From positions 992,001 to 1,056,000 of the forward strand of contig NZ_JAKLTN010000001.1 of assembly GCF_022012295.1 (NCBI RefSeq): DNA of 64,000 nt. Direction: 5' to 3'. Within the stretch, counting starts at the first letter, position 1. Each line of letters begins with the position of its first letter. Under the pieces are notes generated by a model. It worked only from the letters and a program-made list of their open reading frames with translations. It was not told the origin of the DNA and did no database searches. This document shows positions 49,373 through 59,152 of this stretch, one piece after another. The DNA is from Dechloromonas hankyongensis. Its GTDB lineage: Bacteria; Pseudomonadota; Gammaproteobacteria; Burkholderiales; Rhodocyclaceae. A program made the position numbers and the translations under genes.

Positions 49373-51055
49373 TTAGCGGGCGCCCAGCAGCTTGCCGAGC
49401 AGGCTGCCCGAATTCTCGTGCCCGGTCAGCACGTAGTCGAGTTCGTTGGCGTTGCGCAGGGTCAGTTCGAGGTCGCGCTGCGTCGCCAGCGGGCTGGCGA
49501 ACAGCAGCTGGTCCCCGGCGTGCAGGCGGAAATCGTCGGCCGGCAAAAGATGGTAGTCGCTCCCCCGTTCGACGAGTAGCGGCACCACCGGCAGCCGAAG
49601 TTCGCGGTCGGCGCCGTCGAGCAGGATGTCGCCGAGCCGTATCGTCTGCTCTTGCAGCAGGGCGCGCCACAAGGCCGGTGCTTCGGTGGCGTTCAAGCGG
49701 TTGTCCCAGACCACCGGCGTCAGGCCGGCGCAATCGGCGTGCAGGCGTTCGACCAGTTGCCGGCAGCGTTCCTCGTCGATTTGCTTGATCCGGTCGAGGA
49801 AACGGGCGAGCAGGGGGGCAGTCAGCAGGGCGATGCATTCCTGGGCGATGATGCGGCTGGGCAGCACCGTGAAATCGGCGTCATAGGCGGCGAACAGGGC
49901 GCTGTTGGCAGCATGGTTCTGGCGGGCGACGACGAACAGCTGCGGATTGAGTGCGGCCGCCGTCACAGCGATCGACAGGTTGCTGATGTCGTTGTCGCTG
50001 CCGGCGACGATGCCGCTGGCCTTGACGACGCCGACCTGGCGCAATGTCTCCGCTTCGCTGCCGTCGCCGCTGATGCCGTGGTCGGCATCCTGGGCGACCG
50101 GATCGATGATGGTCAGCGTGATGCCGGTGTCGCGCAGGCGATTGGCCACGGCATGACCGAAGTGGCCGTAGCCGCACAGGATCCAGTGGCCGCGCGGCGG
50201 GCGGTGCGGTTCGGGGATGGCCGTTTCGGGCAGGCTGGTCAGCAGTTCGATCAGGCGGAAACGTTCGGGGGCGGCGACGGCCAGGGCCAGGCTCTCGGCG
50301 AAGCGTTCATAGGGATTGATGATGTGGTCGGTGCCGAACGAAGCCATGTTGGCGGCGACGGCAGCCTGCTCGGCGCGGGCGATGACCGGGATGTCGGGAT
50401 TGAGCAGGCGGACGGCGATGGCGATGGCGAGGTTGGCCTGCTCGTCGTTGGTGATGGCCAGCACACCGCGGCAGCGCGGGTGGTTCAGGCCGGCCAGGCG
50501 CAGGTTCTCCGGCAGGCGGGCATCGGCGGCGAGGGCCGGGGTGTCGGTCTTGAAATCGAGGAGGTCGAGTTCCTCGACGCGCAGTTCTTCCTTCTCGATG
50601 ACCACGAAGGCCTGGCCGATATGGTCGAAGCTGTGGGCGATCAGGCTGCCCGTCTCGCCGCAGCCGCAGATCAGGTAGAAGTCCTGGCTGGTCTGGCGGA
50701 CGCGGCGGGCGAAGCGGTTGGTGGTCAGGGTGTTCTGGAAGCCCTTGCTCTGCAGCAGGGCGATCAGGGTAACCACGGAATACGACCAGCCGATGACGGT
50801 CAGGTAGATGCAGAAGGTGACCCACAGGCGCTGGGCATCGGAGAAGGCAGCGGGAATTTCGCCGAAGCCGATGGTCGTCGCCGTGTAGCTGATGAAATAG
50901 AAGGCGTGGAAGAAGGAGAGCGGGGCGCCGGCCTTGCCGTCGGCATCGACGCCGGGCACCAGGGTCAGACCGAAGATCGAGATCGCATAGATGACGATGA
51001 GCACAATGATCGGCGCCCGCATGCGGCGCAGGACCAGGAAGAAGGTGCTGTTCAT
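49373..51055 (-). CDS. Potassium channel with two RCK (TrkA-N/TrkA-C) modules
   Basis: A 560-residue protein. Two membrane helices (about 14-34 and 76-98) enclose a pore loop whose filter reads TTIGFGE (residues 60-66), a variant of the usual TVGYGD. The cytoplasmic part has two Rossmann RCK units: ICGCGETGSLIAHSF (near 130) and ILCGYGHFGHAVANRL (near 290), the second with a TrkA-C-like tail (about 480-545). Such channels are gated by nucleotides or cations. It is followed upstream on the same strand by the DUF6394 membrane protein gene 10 bases away, so they form one unit. Confidence 0.88.
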   Translation of the reverse strand: MNSTFFLVLRRMRAPIIVLIVIYAISIFGLTLVPGVDADGKAGAPLSFFHAFYFISYTATTIGFGEIPAAFSDAQRLWVTFCIYLTVIGWSYSVVTLIALLQSKGFQNTLTTNRFARRVRQTSQDFYLICGCGETGSLIAHSFDHIGQAFVVIEKEELRVEELDLLDFKTDTPALAADARLPENLRLAGLNHPRCRGVLAITNDEQANLAIAIAVRLLNPDIPVIARAEQAAVAANMASFGTDHIINPYERFAESLALAVAAPERFRLIELLTSLPETAIPEPHRPPRGHWILCGYGHFGHAVANRLRDTGITLTIIDPVAQDADHGISGDGSEAETLRQVGVVKASGIVAGSDNDISNLSIAVTAAALNPQLFVVARQNHAANSALFAAYDADFTVLPSRIIAQECIALLTAPLLARFLDRIKQIDEERCRQLVERLHADCAGLTPVVWDNRLNATEAPALWRALLQEQTIRLGDILLDGADRELRLPVVPLLVERGSDYHLLPADDFRLHAGDQLLFASPLATQRDLELTLRNANELDYVLTGHENSGSLLGKLLGAR

Positions 51056-51065
51056 GCCGTGCGGC

Positions 51066-51449
51066 CTAGCGGCGCAGCATCACGGTTTCGATGATCAGGA
51101 TGATGACCGACACGATGTTGGCGAAGAGCGCCCCACCGGACAGCGACACCACGCTGGAGGTGATATGCGGCGTCATGCCAACGCCGGTGACATGCACGGC
51201 CACGGTCCAGGTGATGGCGGCGGCGATCAGCTGCAGGTCGGCGACCAGGCTGGTGGACAAATGGATAGCGCCGATCTGGGTGCGGTCGCCAAATTTGAGG
51301 GCGGTGGCGATCAGGCTGACGATCAGCGCAGCGGCCAGTTCATAGACGCTGTGCAGTTCGGGGGTGGCGATGTCGCCGATGAAGAAACCGAAGTTGAGCG
51401 TCGCCGCCAACAGGATGAAGAAACCGAAAATGACCTTTTCGAGATTCAT
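51066..51449 (-). CDS. DUF6394-type small membrane protein
   Basis: A 127-residue protein with four predicted transmembrane helices (about 5-24, 35-52, 64-86, 101-123). The ATG at 51449 follows GGGGAA at proper spacing; the frame could extend to 51467. It precedes the RCK channel gene by only 10 bases, a pairing that suggests an accessory or regulatory subunit for potassium flux (inference). Family name is recalled from the overall pattern and has no assigned function. Confidence 0.75.
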   Translation of the reverse strand: MNLEKVIFGFFILLAATLNFGFFIGDIATPELHSVYELAAALIVSLIATALKFGDRTQIGAIHLSTSLVADLQLIAAAITWTVAVHVTGVGMTPHITSSVVSLSGGALFANIVSVIILIIETVMLRR

Positions 51450-51465
51450 GGAGTTTCCCCTCGCC

Positions 51466-51505
51466 AAAACGAACAGGGCGTCCCGCTTTGGCCGGGACGC
51501 CCTGT
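51466..51505 (-). terminator. Intrinsic terminator after the BON-domain lipoprotein gene
   Basis: ACAGGGCGTCCCG pairs perfectly with CGGGACGCCCTGT (13 bp, 7-base loop). On the minus strand it is followed by TCGTTTTGG, 36 bases after the lipoprotein gene stop, and separates it from the DUF6394-channel unit. Confidence 0.75.
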
Positions 51506-51541
51506 CAGCTTACTCCTGTTCGGCGGCGGAGAATTCGCGAA

Positions 51542-52210
51542 TCAGCGATTCTCGACCGGGGCGCTCTGCGCCGGCGGGGTACGGGCGCCGAGGACCTGGT
51601 TGTCGAGGCGGCGGGTTTCCTCCTCGCTGACCACTTCCAGTACATTGACCACCTTGACGACGCCGGCCGTGGTGCGGGCAACGGCGATGGCGACCTTGGC
51701 CTCGCGTTCGTTGACGATGCCCATCAGATAGACGATGCCGCGCTCGGTCAGCACCTTGATGTGGTTGGCCGACAGCTGGTTGGTATCGACCAGGCGGGCC
51801 TTGACCTTGGAAGTAATGAAGCTGTCGTTGCTGCGGCTGGCGAGCGGTGTGGCCGGGCCAATGCCCAGTTCGTTGTACACCTCCTTGACGCCTTCGATCT
51901 TGCGGATCTCGCTTTCGATCATCGACTTCGCTTCGTCGCTCGGCACTTCGCCGGTGATCAGGATGCGGCGGTTGAAGGCGGTGAAGTTGGCGTGCGACAG
52001 GTTCTTGTACTGGGCCGGAACGTGGTTATTGGCTTTCCATTCCATCGTTTCGTCATCGGTCTGCGTGCCGGTCGACCGCCGGTCGTGCGCCGACATCACG
52101 CTGGCCGCGGCGGCAGTGCCGAGCAGGGCGGCTTCGACGCAGCCCTGCAGGGCGGGCAGTGCAATAACCAGGGCCAGCGCGGCCAGGCTCAGTTTGGCTT
52201 TTTGCATCAT
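51542..52210 (-). CDS. Dual BON-domain lipoprotein, DolP/YraP-like
   Basis: A 222-residue outer-membrane lipoprotein. Signal and lipobox are [20 protein letters not shown] then LQGC (Cys24). Two BON domains follow (about residues 75-140 and 155-215), with [14 protein letters not shown] and [14 protein letters not shown] as their strand-turn-strand cores. DolP maintains outer-membrane integrity and localises to division sites in Enterobacteria. The ATG overlaps the stop of the SIS-domain gene (ATGATG/TGA), copying the yraO-yraP order of E. coli. The longer open frame upstream is a shadow of the SIS gene. Confidence 0.88.
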   Translation of the reverse strand: MMQKAKLSLAALALVIALPALQGCVEAALLGTAAAASVMSAHDRRSTGTQTDDETMEWKANNHVPAQYKNLSHANFTAFNRRILITGEVPSDEAKSMIESEIRKIEGVKEVYNELGIGPATPLASRSNDSFITSKVKARLVDTNQLSANHIKVLTERGIVYLMGIVNEREAKVAIAVARTTAGVVKVVNVLEVVSEEETRRLDNQVLGARTPPAQSAPVENR

Positions 52211-52797
52211 TCGACTCCGAGAAGAAGGGCATCGATGCCATCGCACAGGCAGTGGATGGTGAGCAGATGGGTTTCCTGGATGCGCGCCGTGCGGTCGGCC
52301 GGGACGCAGAGATGGATGTCGTCGTCGAGCAGCATCTCGCCGATCTGGCCGCCGCCCTTGCCGGTCAGCGCAATGACGCGCATGTCGGCTTCGTGGGCGG
52401 CCTTGATCGCCTCGATGACGTTGCTCGAATTGCCGGAGGTCGAGATGGCGAGCAGCACATCGCCGGCGTGGCCGAGGCCGCGCACCTGCTTCGAGAAAAT
52501 CTGGTTGAACGAATAGTCGTTGGCGATGGCGGTCAGGATCGAGCTGTCGGTGGTCAGCGCGATGGCGGCCAGTTCCTGGCGCTCGGCTTCGAAGCGGCCG
52601 ATCAGTTCGGCGGCGAAGTGCTGCGCGTCGCCGGCCGAGCCGCCGTTGCCGCACGCGAGAATCTTGCCGCCGTTGATCAGGCTGTTGGTCATCGTCTCGA
52701 TGGCGGCGGCAATTGGAGCGGCCATCATTTCAACGGCATTGAGCTTGGTGTGGGCGCTGTCTTCGAAATTCTTGGCAACGCGGGCGATCAGATCCAT
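52207..52797 (-). CDS. SIS-domain protein, DiaA / phosphoheptose isomerase-like
   Basis: A 196-residue sugar-isomerase-fold protein. [21 protein letters not shown] and [15 protein letters not shown] are the SIS phosphosugar-binding loops shared by GmhA (sedoheptulose-7-phosphate isomerase) and DiaA (DnaA-binding initiation factor). Gene order next to dolP, yraN and rsmI favours DiaA (E. coli yraO); many such genes are labelled gmhA in betaproteobacteria. Both assignments remain open, and the protein may do both jobs here since rfaE2 is present nearby. The start is ATG 52797; a TTG at 52827 is possible. Confidence 0.88.
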   Translation of the reverse strand: MDLIARVAKNFEDSAHTKLNAVEMMAAPIAAAIETMTNSLINGGKILACGNGGSAGDAQHFAAELIGRFEAERQELAAIALTTDSSILTAIANDYSFNQIFSKQVRGLGHAGDVLLAISTSGNSSNVIEAIKAAHEADMRVIALTGKGGGQIGEMLLDDDIHLCVPADRTARIQETHLLTIHCLCDGIDALLLGVE

Positions 52798-52838
52798 ATC
52801 GTTCGTGGTTTTGTGTCTATAGATCAAGGCATTCTACC

Positions 52839-53204
52839 TCACAGCTCGACGAAGACTTCGAAGGCCACCCGTTGCCACGGATTTTTGTTGTCGTTTATGG
52901 ACGACACGCGGGCGCTCAAGCGTTCGCCGGCATCCATCGCGGCGGCGATAGCGCGGTTTTCGGCGCGCGGCAGGTAGCCCAGCTTCCGGCCGCGCCATTC
53001 GACGCGGATGGCATTGCGATCATGGCGGTTATCGGCCTCGCGAACCAGGGTCAGCGTATCGCCGGCTTTGATCTCCTGCCACACCGCGCTCAGGGCGTAG
53101 TATTGGCTGCCGGCCAGCGGCGAGCTCTGGATCAGGGCACGCACGCTCTCGGCGTGGGCGGAGCCTAGCCAGGTGAGCAGGCTAAGCGTCAGCAGAAAAC
53201 GCAT
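52839..53204 (-). CDS. Secreted HIRAN-domain protein
   Basis: A 121-residue protein with a clear Sec signal ([18 protein letters not shown]). The mature part is a single HIRAN-like domain: [19 protein letters not shown], then [20 protein letters not shown] and [20 protein letters not shown], the DN-x-D-x-NA and LGY(I/L)PR motifs of the family. HIRAN domains usually bind DNA ends inside large helicases, so an exported single-domain form is unexpected. It overlaps the end of yraN by 23 bases and lies 42 bases before the SIS gene. Confidence 0.82.
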   Translation of the reverse strand: MRFLLTLSLLTWLGSAHAESVRALIQSSPLAGSQYYALSAVWQEIKAGDTLTLVREADNRHDRNAIRVEWRGRKLGYLPRAENRAIAAAMDAGERLSARVSSINDNKNPWQRVAFEVFVEL

Positions 53205-53544
53205 CTTTGAGCCATTCCAGCCGCTCCCCGTCGAGCAGCACGCAGTCGAAGCGGCAGTCGCATTCGGGCTGGCCGGCCAGGTAATGCTGCGCAGCGAGCA
53301 CGATACGCCGCCGCTTGCCGACGGTGATGCTGGCCCCGGCGCCGCCGAAGTCGCTGCGGCTGCGCTGGCGCACCTCGACAAAGACCAGCGCCTTGCCATC
53401 GCGGCAGATCAGGTCGATTTCGCCGCCGCGGACACGGAAATTGCGCGCCACGACGCGCAGGCCATGGCGTTCGAGATAGCGTGCCGCGTGTTCCTCGGCT
53501 TCGCGGCCGCGGGCGGTGGTGGTATCGTCGGCTTTTGTCTGCAT
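53182..53544 (-). CDS. yraN: UPF0102 protein YraN, nuclease-fold
   Basis: A 120-residue protein of the endonuclease-like UPF0102 family. [28 protein letters not shown] and [10 protein letters not shown] show the Holliday-junction resolvase-like E...D...ExR core. Cellular role is not established. The ATG at 53544 was chosen because the family begins about ten residues before the GREAE motif. It is divergent from rsmI, with which it shares the CATG at 53542-53545 if rsmI uses its upstream start. It is the first gene of the yraN-HIRAN-SIS-dolP group. Confidence 0.9.
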   Translation of the reverse strand: MQTKADDTTTARGREAEEHAARYLERHGLRVVARNFRVRGGEIDLICRDGKALVFVEVRQRSRSDFGGAGASITVGKRRRIVLAAQHYLAGQPECDCRFDCVLLDGERLEWLKDAFSADA

Positions 53545-53554
53545 GTCCGAGAAT

Positions 53555-54391
53555 ATGACGGAAGAATCCGCTGCATTGTATGTCGTCCCGACGCCACTCG
53601 GGAACCTCGCCGATCTGACCCGCCGTGCCGAGGAAATCCTGCGCACGGTGCCCTGGGTGGCGGCCGAGGACACCCGGCACAGCGGCCCGCTGCTCAAGCA
53701 ACTCGGCGCCCGGGCGCGCACCCTGCCGGCCCACCAGCACAACGAACACGAAGCGGCGGCGCGCATCGTCGAACGCCTGCAGGCCGGCGAGTCGGTGGCG
53801 CTGATTTCCGATGCCGGCACACCCGGCATTTCCGACCCCGGCGCCCGCATCGTCGCTGCCGTGCGCGCTGCCGGCGGCAGGGTCGTGCCGCTGCCCGGCC
53901 CGTGCGCCGCGACGACTGCGCTATCGGCTTCCGGTCTGCTCGACGAGCATTTTCTGTTCTACGGCTTTCTGCCCTCCAAGGGCGGTCAGCGCCGGCAGGC
54001 GCTGGGAGAACTGCGCGACTATCCCTGCGCCCTGGTTTTCTACGAAGCGCCGCATCGCGTGCTGGAAACCGTGGCCGACATGGCGACAGTGTTCGGCGAA
54101 CGTACCCTGGTCATCGCCCGCGAACTGACCAAACTGTTCGAAACCGTGCATTCCCTGCCGTTGGCCGAAGCGCTGGCCTGGCTGCAGGAAGACACCAACC
54201 GCCAGCGCGGCGAGTTCGTGCTGATGCTATCTGGCGCACCAGCCGGAGGCGATGATGGCGAAGGTAAGCGCGTCCTAAAACTGCTGCTCGCCGACGGCCT
54301 GCCGACCAAGCAGGCGGCCAAGCTCGCCGCGGCCATCACCGGGGCGGCGAAAAACGCGCTTTACGACCTCGCCTTGACGCTGAAACGTTAA
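53555..54391 (+). CDS. rsmI: 16S rRNA (cytidine(1402)-2'-O)-methyltransferase
   Basis: A 278-residue SAM-dependent methyltransferase that modifies the ribose of C1402 in 16S rRNA. Family signatures are [41 protein letters not shown] and [12 protein letters not shown]. Starts at 53543 and 53516 are also possible; 53555 is preferred since the family begins a few residues before the first strand. The yraN gene runs divergently, overlapping the start region, so each promoter must lie inside the other gene or be very compact. pyrC follows 28 bases downstream. Confidence 0.93.
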   Translation: MTEESAALYVVPTPLGNLADLTRRAEEILRTVPWVAAEDTRHSGPLLKQLGARARTLPAHQHNEHEAAARIVERLQAGESVALISDAGTPGISDPGARIVAAVRAAGGRVVPLPGPCAATTALSASGLLDEHFLFYGFLPSKGGQRRQALGELRDYPCALVFYEAPHRVLETVADMATVFGERTLVIARELTKLFETVHSLPLAEALAWLQEDTNRQRGEFVLMLSGAPAGGDDGEGKRVLKLLLADGLPTKQAAKLAAAITGAAKNALYDLALTLKR

Positions 54392-54419
54392 AATTGCGCA
54401 AATTGTTCCGGAAATCATC

Positions 54420-55451
54420 ATGCAACTGACCATCACCCGCCCCGACGACTGGCATCTCCACCTGCGCGACGGCGAAGCGCTCGCCGCCGTGCTGCCGCAT
54501 ACCGCCCGCCAGTTCGGCCGCGCCATCGTCATGCCCAACCTGAAGCCGCCGGTGACCACCGTCGACCAGGCCGCCGCCTATCGCGACCGCATCGTTGCCG
54601 CGCTGCCGGCCGGCGCCTGCTTCGAACCGCTGATGACGCTGTACCTGACCGACAACACGCCGCCGAGCGAAGTGGCCAAGGCCGCGGCCTCCGGTTTCGT
54701 CAAGGCGGTCAAGCTGTACCCGGCCGGGGCGACGACCAATTCCGACGCTGGCCTGACCGACATCGCCAAGGCCTACGCCACGCTGGCCGAGATGGAGCGC
54801 GTCGGCCTGCCGCTGCTGGTGCATGGCGAAGTGACCGACCCGGCGATCGACCTGTTCGACCGCGAGAAGGTGTTCATCGACACCGTACTGGCACCGCTGA
54901 CCCAGCGTTTCCCGCAGCTCAAGGTGGTCATGGAGCACATCACGACCCAGGACGCGGCGGAGTTCGTCGCTTCCACCCCGGCCAACGTGGCGGCCACCAT
55001 CACCGCGCACCACCTGCTGTACAACCGCAACGCCATCTTCCAGGGCGGCGTTCGCCCCCACTGGTACTGCCTGCCGGTACTGAAGCGCGAAACGCATCGC
55101 CAGGCGCTGGTCGCCGCGGCCATTTCCGGCAATCCGAAGTTCTTCCTCGGCACCGATTCGGCGCCGCACGCCAAGGGCGCCAAGGAAGCGGCCTGCGGCT
55201 GCGCCGGCTGCTACACCGCCTACGCCGCCATCGAGCTGTACGCCGAAGCCTTCGAACAGGCCGGCGCGCTGGGCAAGCTGGAAGGCTTCGCCAGCCATTT
55301 CGGCCCGGACTGGTACGGCCTGCCGCGCAACACCGATCGCATCACGCTGGCCAAGGAAAACTGGACAGTGCCGGCCGACTACCCGTATCTGGCCACCGAC
55401 ACCATCGTTCCGCTGCGCGCCGGCGAAACCCTGTCCTGGAAAATGCTCTGA
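54420..55451 (+). CDS. pyrC: Dihydroorotase
   Basis: A 343-residue zinc hydrolase that cyclises carbamoyl-aspartate to dihydroorotate in pyrimidine synthesis. The metal-binding HxH is His12/His14 in [10 protein letters not shown], the carboxylated lysine is Lys98 in [15 protein letters not shown], and further His ligands occur in LLVHGEV and MEHITT. The catalytic Asp is in LGTDSAPH. It is the class II (PyrC) type by length and sequence. It probably shares a transcript with rsmI upstream and the lipoprotein gene 11 bases downstream. Confidence 0.95.
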   Translation: MQLTITRPDDWHLHLRDGEALAAVLPHTARQFGRAIVMPNLKPPVTTVDQAAAYRDRIVAALPAGACFEPLMTLYLTDNTPPSEVAKAAASGFVKAVKLYPAGATTNSDAGLTDIAKAYATLAEMERVGLPLLVHGEVTDPAIDLFDREKVFIDTVLAPLTQRFPQLKVVMEHITTQDAAEFVASTPANVAATITAHHLLYNRNAIFQGGVRPHWYCLPVLKRETHRQALVAAAISGNPKFFLGTDSAPHAKGAKEAACGCAGCYTAYAAIELYAEAFEQAGALGKLEGFASHFGPDWYGLPRNTDRITLAKENWTVPADYPYLATDTIVPLRAGETLSWKML

Positions 55452-55462
55452 GGAAAACCATC

Positions 55463-55903
55463 ATGCGTCTGCGCCATCTACTCCTGCCGCTGTTTGCCCT
55501 GCCGCTGCTGACGGCCTGCGTGAACGACGGCGCGACGTATGAAATCGACAACACCCGCGAGCATGTGCTGTCGCTGATCCGCGAGCAGCCGTATTTCTGG
55601 GACGGCAAGGTCAATCTCTTCCTCGTCGTGTCGCGCATGCCGTCCTGCATGCGTCGGCACAGCATGGGCGCCTTCACCGAGAAAACCCGGGTCGAGGTGT
55701 ACCAGGTGCCGTCCGGCGCCTTCATCATCAAGGCAGGCAAGAAGATGTTCGCCACCGAGACGCAGACCTGCGAGAGCTTCGCCAAGATGGATGCCGAGCC
55801 GCCCGAAGGCATGGGCACCTTGATGGGCACCTTCCGCGTCAAGAAGGGCGTGCTCGTCTTCGTCAAGGAAGGCGATACCGACAAATCCGCCGGCGAAGAG
55901 TGA
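55463..55903 (+). CDS. Small lipoprotein of unknown function
   Basis: A 146-residue protein with lipobox LLTAC (Cys19). The mature part contains two further cysteines (PSCMRRH, TQTCES) and alternating hydrophobic strands, consistent with a small beta fold. GAGGAAA precedes the ATG. It starts 11 bases after pyrC and its stop overlaps the GTG of the DUF3025 gene (GTGA), so it belongs to the rsmI-pyrC unit. No family recognised. Confidence 0.75.
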   Translation: MRLRHLLLPLFALPLLTACVNDGATYEIDNTREHVLSLIREQPYFWDGKVNLFLVVSRMPSCMRRHSMGAFTEKTRVEVYQVPSGAFIIKAGKKMFATETQTCESFAKMDAEPPEGMGTLMGTFRVKKGVLVFVKEGDTDKSAGEE

Positions 55904-56673
55904 GCGCCGGCTCGCACTTTACTTCCTTCCTGTTCGAACCGCTGCGGTGCTGGCTCGATTGCTTGCCGCCGCGGCCCGATAGCGCGGCACTCGCTGACCT
56001 GGCCGAGCAGCATCCCATCCATACCGAGAACGGCCAGCGCGTCCGTTTCGTGCCGCCGCAGCCGGATGGCCTGGTCTACGAATGCCGGATCTGGGAGAGC
56101 GGCGAAGTCGAGACGCGCCCGGACAACTGGCACGATTTCTTCAATGCCCTGGTCTGGCTGAGCTTTCCGCAGACCAAGATCGCCGTCAGCGCCGCCCACA
56201 TGCGCGCCATGCAGCAGCCGGGCGAGGCGCGGGGCAGGGTGCGCGACGCACTGACACATTTCGACGAATGCGGCATCGTCGTGCTGTCGGCACAGCCCGA
56301 ACTGCTTGAGCTGTTGCGCAGCTTCCACTGGCGGGAGCTGTTTGCAGCCCGGCGGGCCGCCGTGCTGCGCAGCATGCGCTTCGTCATTTTCGGCCACGCG
56401 ACCTACGAACAACTGCTGTCACCGTTTCGCGGCCTGACCGCCAAGGCCGTGCTCTACGAGGTGGATGAGGCCTGGTTGCAGATGCCGGCTACTGAATTGG
56501 TCGCCGCGGTAGATAACAGACTGGCGGCCGATGTCGCCGCCGGTAGCTTCGTCCGGCCACGCGACTTGCAGCCCTTGCCGCTACTGGGCATTCCTGGAGT
56601 GACGCCGGACAACGAAGATCCGGCGTATTACGACGATACCTGGCAGTTCCGGCCCGGCCGGCGGGCTGCCTAG
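55900..56673 (+). CDS. DUF3025 family protein
   Basis: A 257-residue cytoplasmic protein. The segment TRPDNWHDFFNALVWLSFPQTK is diagnostic of DUF3025, a family frequent in Beta- and Gammaproteobacteria without known function; it ends with PGRR-type basic residues. It begins at GTG 55900 overlapping the upstream stop by four bases, which indicates translational coupling. The convergent neighbour is leuA, separated by a hairpin. Confidence 0.85.
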   Translation: MSAGSHFTSFLFEPLRCWLDCLPPRPDSAALADLAEQHPIHTENGQRVRFVPPQPDGLVYECRIWESGEVETRPDNWHDFFNALVWLSFPQTKIAVSAAHMRAMQQPGEARGRVRDALTHFDECGIVVLSAQPELLELLRSFHWRELFAARRAAVLRSMRFVIFGHATYEQLLSPFRGLTAKAVLYEVDEAWLQMPATELVAAVDNRLAADVAAGSFVRPRDLQPLPLLGIPGVTPDNEDPAYYDDTWQFRPGRRAA

Positions 56674-56686
56674 CGCTACTCCAACT

Positions 56687-56706
56687 GGCCCCGGTTACCC
56701 GGGGCC
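56687..56706. terminator. Hairpin between DUF3025 gene and leuA
   Basis: GGCCCCGG-TTAC-CCGGGGCC forms an 8-bp GC stem between two convergent stop codons. Neither side has a T tract, so termination strength is uncertain. Confidence 0.45.
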
Positions 56707-56716
56707 GTGCTGTGAC

Positions 56717-58402
56717 TCAGGCCGCCTGGTCGACCCGGCCGGCTACGTCGAGGCGGTTGATGCCGCTGACGATGGCCTTGATCGACGCTGACACGATATT
56801 GGTGTCGATGCCCACCCCGAAGGTTTCCCCCTTGCCGGTCGCCGCCATTTCGACAAAGGCGCAGGCTCGGGCGTTGCCGTCCTCGCCCATCGGCACCATC
56901 GAGCGTTCCTCGTAGCTGCGCACCTGGACCTTGATGCCGGCGCTTTCGAGGGCGTGCATGGCGGCGTTGATCGGGCCGTTGCCTTCGCCGGTCAGGATAT
57001 GCGGCGTGCCGTCGATGTCGAGCGAAAGGCGGATGCCCTGGGCGCTGCCGTGCTCGTACAGATGGTGCTCGCGGTAGCGCACCGTGCTGCCGCCTTCGAG
57101 GTAGGTCTGGTTGAAGATGTTCCAGATGTCGTCGGCGCTCACTTCGCCGCCATGCTGGTCGGTGTAGCGCTGGACGACGCCGGAGAACTCGACCTGGAGG
57201 CGGCGCGGCATGACCACGCCGTACTCGGTCTCCATGAGATAGGCGATGCCGCCCTTGCCCGACTGGCTGTTCACCCGGATGACCGAATCGTAGCTGCGGC
57301 CGACGTCGGCCGGGTCGATCGGGAGGTAAGGCACTGCCCATTGCTCGTCCGCCTTTTGAGCAGAGAACCCCTTCTTGATGGCGTCCTGGTGGGAGCCGGA
57401 GAAGGCCGTGAAAACGAGATCCCCGACGTACGGGTGGCGCGGATGGATCGGGAGCTGGCTACAGTGTTCGAAGGTGCGCGCAACGGCGTTGATGTCCGAG
57501 AAATCGAGGCCCGGATGGACGCCTTGCGTGTACATGTTGAGGGCGAGGGTGACGAGATCGACGTTGCCGGTGCGCTCGCCGTTGCCGAAGAGGCAGCCCT
57601 CGACGCGGTCGGCGCCGGCCATGAGGCCGAGTTCGGCGGCGGCGACGGCGGTGCCGCGGTCGTTGTGCGGGTGGAGGCTGATGATCACGCTGTCGCGGCG
57701 GGCGAGGTTGCGGTGCATCCACTCGATCTGGTCGGCATAGATGTTGGGCGTGGCGATCTCGACCGTGGTCGGGAGGTTGAGGATGACCTTGCGCTGCGGC
57801 GTGGCGCCCCACACTTCGGTGACGGCGTCGCAGACTTCCTTGGCGAAATCGAGTTCGGTGGCGGTGAAGAGCTCCGGGCTGTATTCGAGGGTGATCTCGG
57901 TTTCCGGCATTTCATCGGCGAGGCTGCGGATGAGGCGGACGGCGTCGGTGGCCATGGCGACGACTTCGGCCTTGCTCATGTTGAATACCGTTTCGCGAAA
58001 GGTCGGGCAGGTGGCGTTATAGACGTGCACGATGGCCTTCCGGGCGCCCTTGAGCGATTCGAAGGTGCGGCGGATGAGGTGTTCGCGGGCCTGGGTGAGG
58101 ACCTCGATGGTCACGTCGTCCGGAATATGGCCGTCTTCGATGAGGCTGCGCACGAAGCCGAATTCGGTTTCCGAGGCCGACGGGAAGGCGACCTCGATTT
58201 GCTTGAAGCCGATGTCGCAGAGCATCTTGAACATGCGCATCTTCTTGTCGACATTCATCGGTTCGAAGAGGGCCTGGTTGCCGTCGCGGAGGTCAGTGCT
58301 CATCCATACCGGCGGCTTGTCGATGGTGCGGCCCGGCCATTGGCGGTCGGTGATCTGGACCGGCGGGAAGGCGGTGTATTTGGTGTGCGGGGTAGTGATC
58401 AT
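56717..58402 (-). CDS. leuA: 2-isopropylmalate synthase (LeuA2 type)
   Basis: A 561-residue enzyme that condenses acetyl-CoA and 2-oxoisovalerate, the first step of leucine synthesis. [15 protein letters not shown] is the metal-binding and catalytic entry motif of the longer LeuA type, [18 protein letters not shown] holds the HxH metal ligands, and [16 protein letters not shown] follows. The C-terminal 130 residues are the leucine-binding regulatory domain. The ATG at 58402 follows AGGAG. It is divergent from an Lrp-family gene, a common control partner for branched-chain amino acid genes. Confidence 0.95.
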   Translation of the reverse strand: MITTPHTKYTAFPPVQITDRQWPGRTIDKPPVWMSTDLRDGNQALFEPMNVDKKMRMFKMLCDIGFKQIEVAFPSASETEFGFVRSLIEDGHIPDDVTIEVLTQAREHLIRRTFESLKGARKAIVHVYNATCPTFRETVFNMSKAEVVAMATDAVRLIRSLADEMPETEITLEYSPELFTATELDFAKEVCDAVTEVWGATPQRKVILNLPTTVEIATPNIYADQIEWMHRNLARRDSVIISLHPHNDRGTAVAAAELGLMAGADRVEGCLFGNGERTGNVDLVTLALNMYTQGVHPGLDFSDINAVARTFEHCSQLPIHPRHPYVGDLVFTAFSGSHQDAIKKGFSAQKADEQWAVPYLPIDPADVGRSYDSVIRVNSQSGKGGIAYLMETEYGVVMPRRLQVEFSGVVQRYTDQHGGEVSADDIWNIFNQTYLEGGSTVRYREHHLYEHGSAQGIRLSLDIDGTPHILTGEGNGPINAAMHALESAGIKVQVRSYEERSMVPMGEDGNARACAFVEMAATGKGETFGVGIDTNIVSASIKAIVSGINRLDVAGRVDQAA

Positions 58403-58532
58403 GGCGGCTCCTGAATGCTTTATCGATGGCGAAAGTTTAGGCCAAAGATGCCGGCAGGTGCTTGCGTATTGGTGTGTTATTCGGCGTATTATTGGCAGAA
58501 AATTGCCCATAAATGATATTGAAAGAAATTAA

Positions 58533-59006
58533 ATGGAACTCGATCGCTACGACCGGCAAATTCTCGCCATCCTGCAGGCCGACGGCCGCATCAGCAACCA
58601 GGATCTGGCCGACCGCATCGGCCTGTCGCCGTCGCCCTGCCTGCGCCGGGTGCGTGCCCTCGAGGAGTCAGGCCTGATCACCGGCTACCGTGCCCTGCTC
58701 GACGCCAAAAAGCTCGGCCTGAGCCTGATGGCGCTGATCGGCATTTCCATGGACCAGCACACGCCGGAGCGCTTCGCCAATCTCGAAGCGACCATCGCCG
58801 ACATTCCCGAGGTGCTCGAATGCCTGCTCATCACCGGCCAGCAGTCGGACTACCAGTTGAAAGTGGTGGTCAAGGACATGGACGCCTATCAGGACCTGCT
58901 GCTCAACAAGGTCACCCGCATCCAGGGAGTGACCGGGGTGCACACCAGTTTCGTGCTGCGCCGGGTGGTCGACCGTACCGGTTTGCCGGTATTTGCCGCG
59001 GGTTGA
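58533..59006 (+). CDS. Lrp/AsnC-family transcriptional regulator
   Basis: A 157-residue regulator with an N-terminal helix-turn-helix (LDRYDRQILAILQADGRISN, then LADRIGLSPSPCLRRV) and a C-terminal RAM ligand-binding domain (about 65-145) that senses amino acids and assembles octamers. It is divergent from leuA across 130 bases, which suggests control of leuA, with leucine as a likely effector. This target is inferred from position only. Confidence 0.9.
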   Translation: MELDRYDRQILAILQADGRISNQDLADRIGLSPSPCLRRVRALEESGLITGYRALLDAKKLGLSLMALIGISMDQHTPERFANLEATIADIPEVLECLLITGQQSDYQLKVVVKDMDAYQDLLLNKVTRIQGVTGVHTSFVLRRVVDRTGLPVFAAG

Positions 59007-59152
59007 CCCCGAATCTGCATGAAGCGGACGGAAAGTCGGCTTGGGTTGACCAGCGGGATTGACCCACCTAGGCTTTTGCTTCAGGATGAAGCAAGGGGTA
59101 GTGCTTTAGTGCTGGTCGGACGCTTGCCGTCTTGCGCATCGGGACGGAGATA

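Noticed and set aside
52211-52654. Extended start of the BON-domain lipoprotein
   Set aside because: The residues before MMQKAK are Arg-rich shadow of the SIS gene, and a lipoprotein signal begins exactly at the ATG overlapping the SIS stop.
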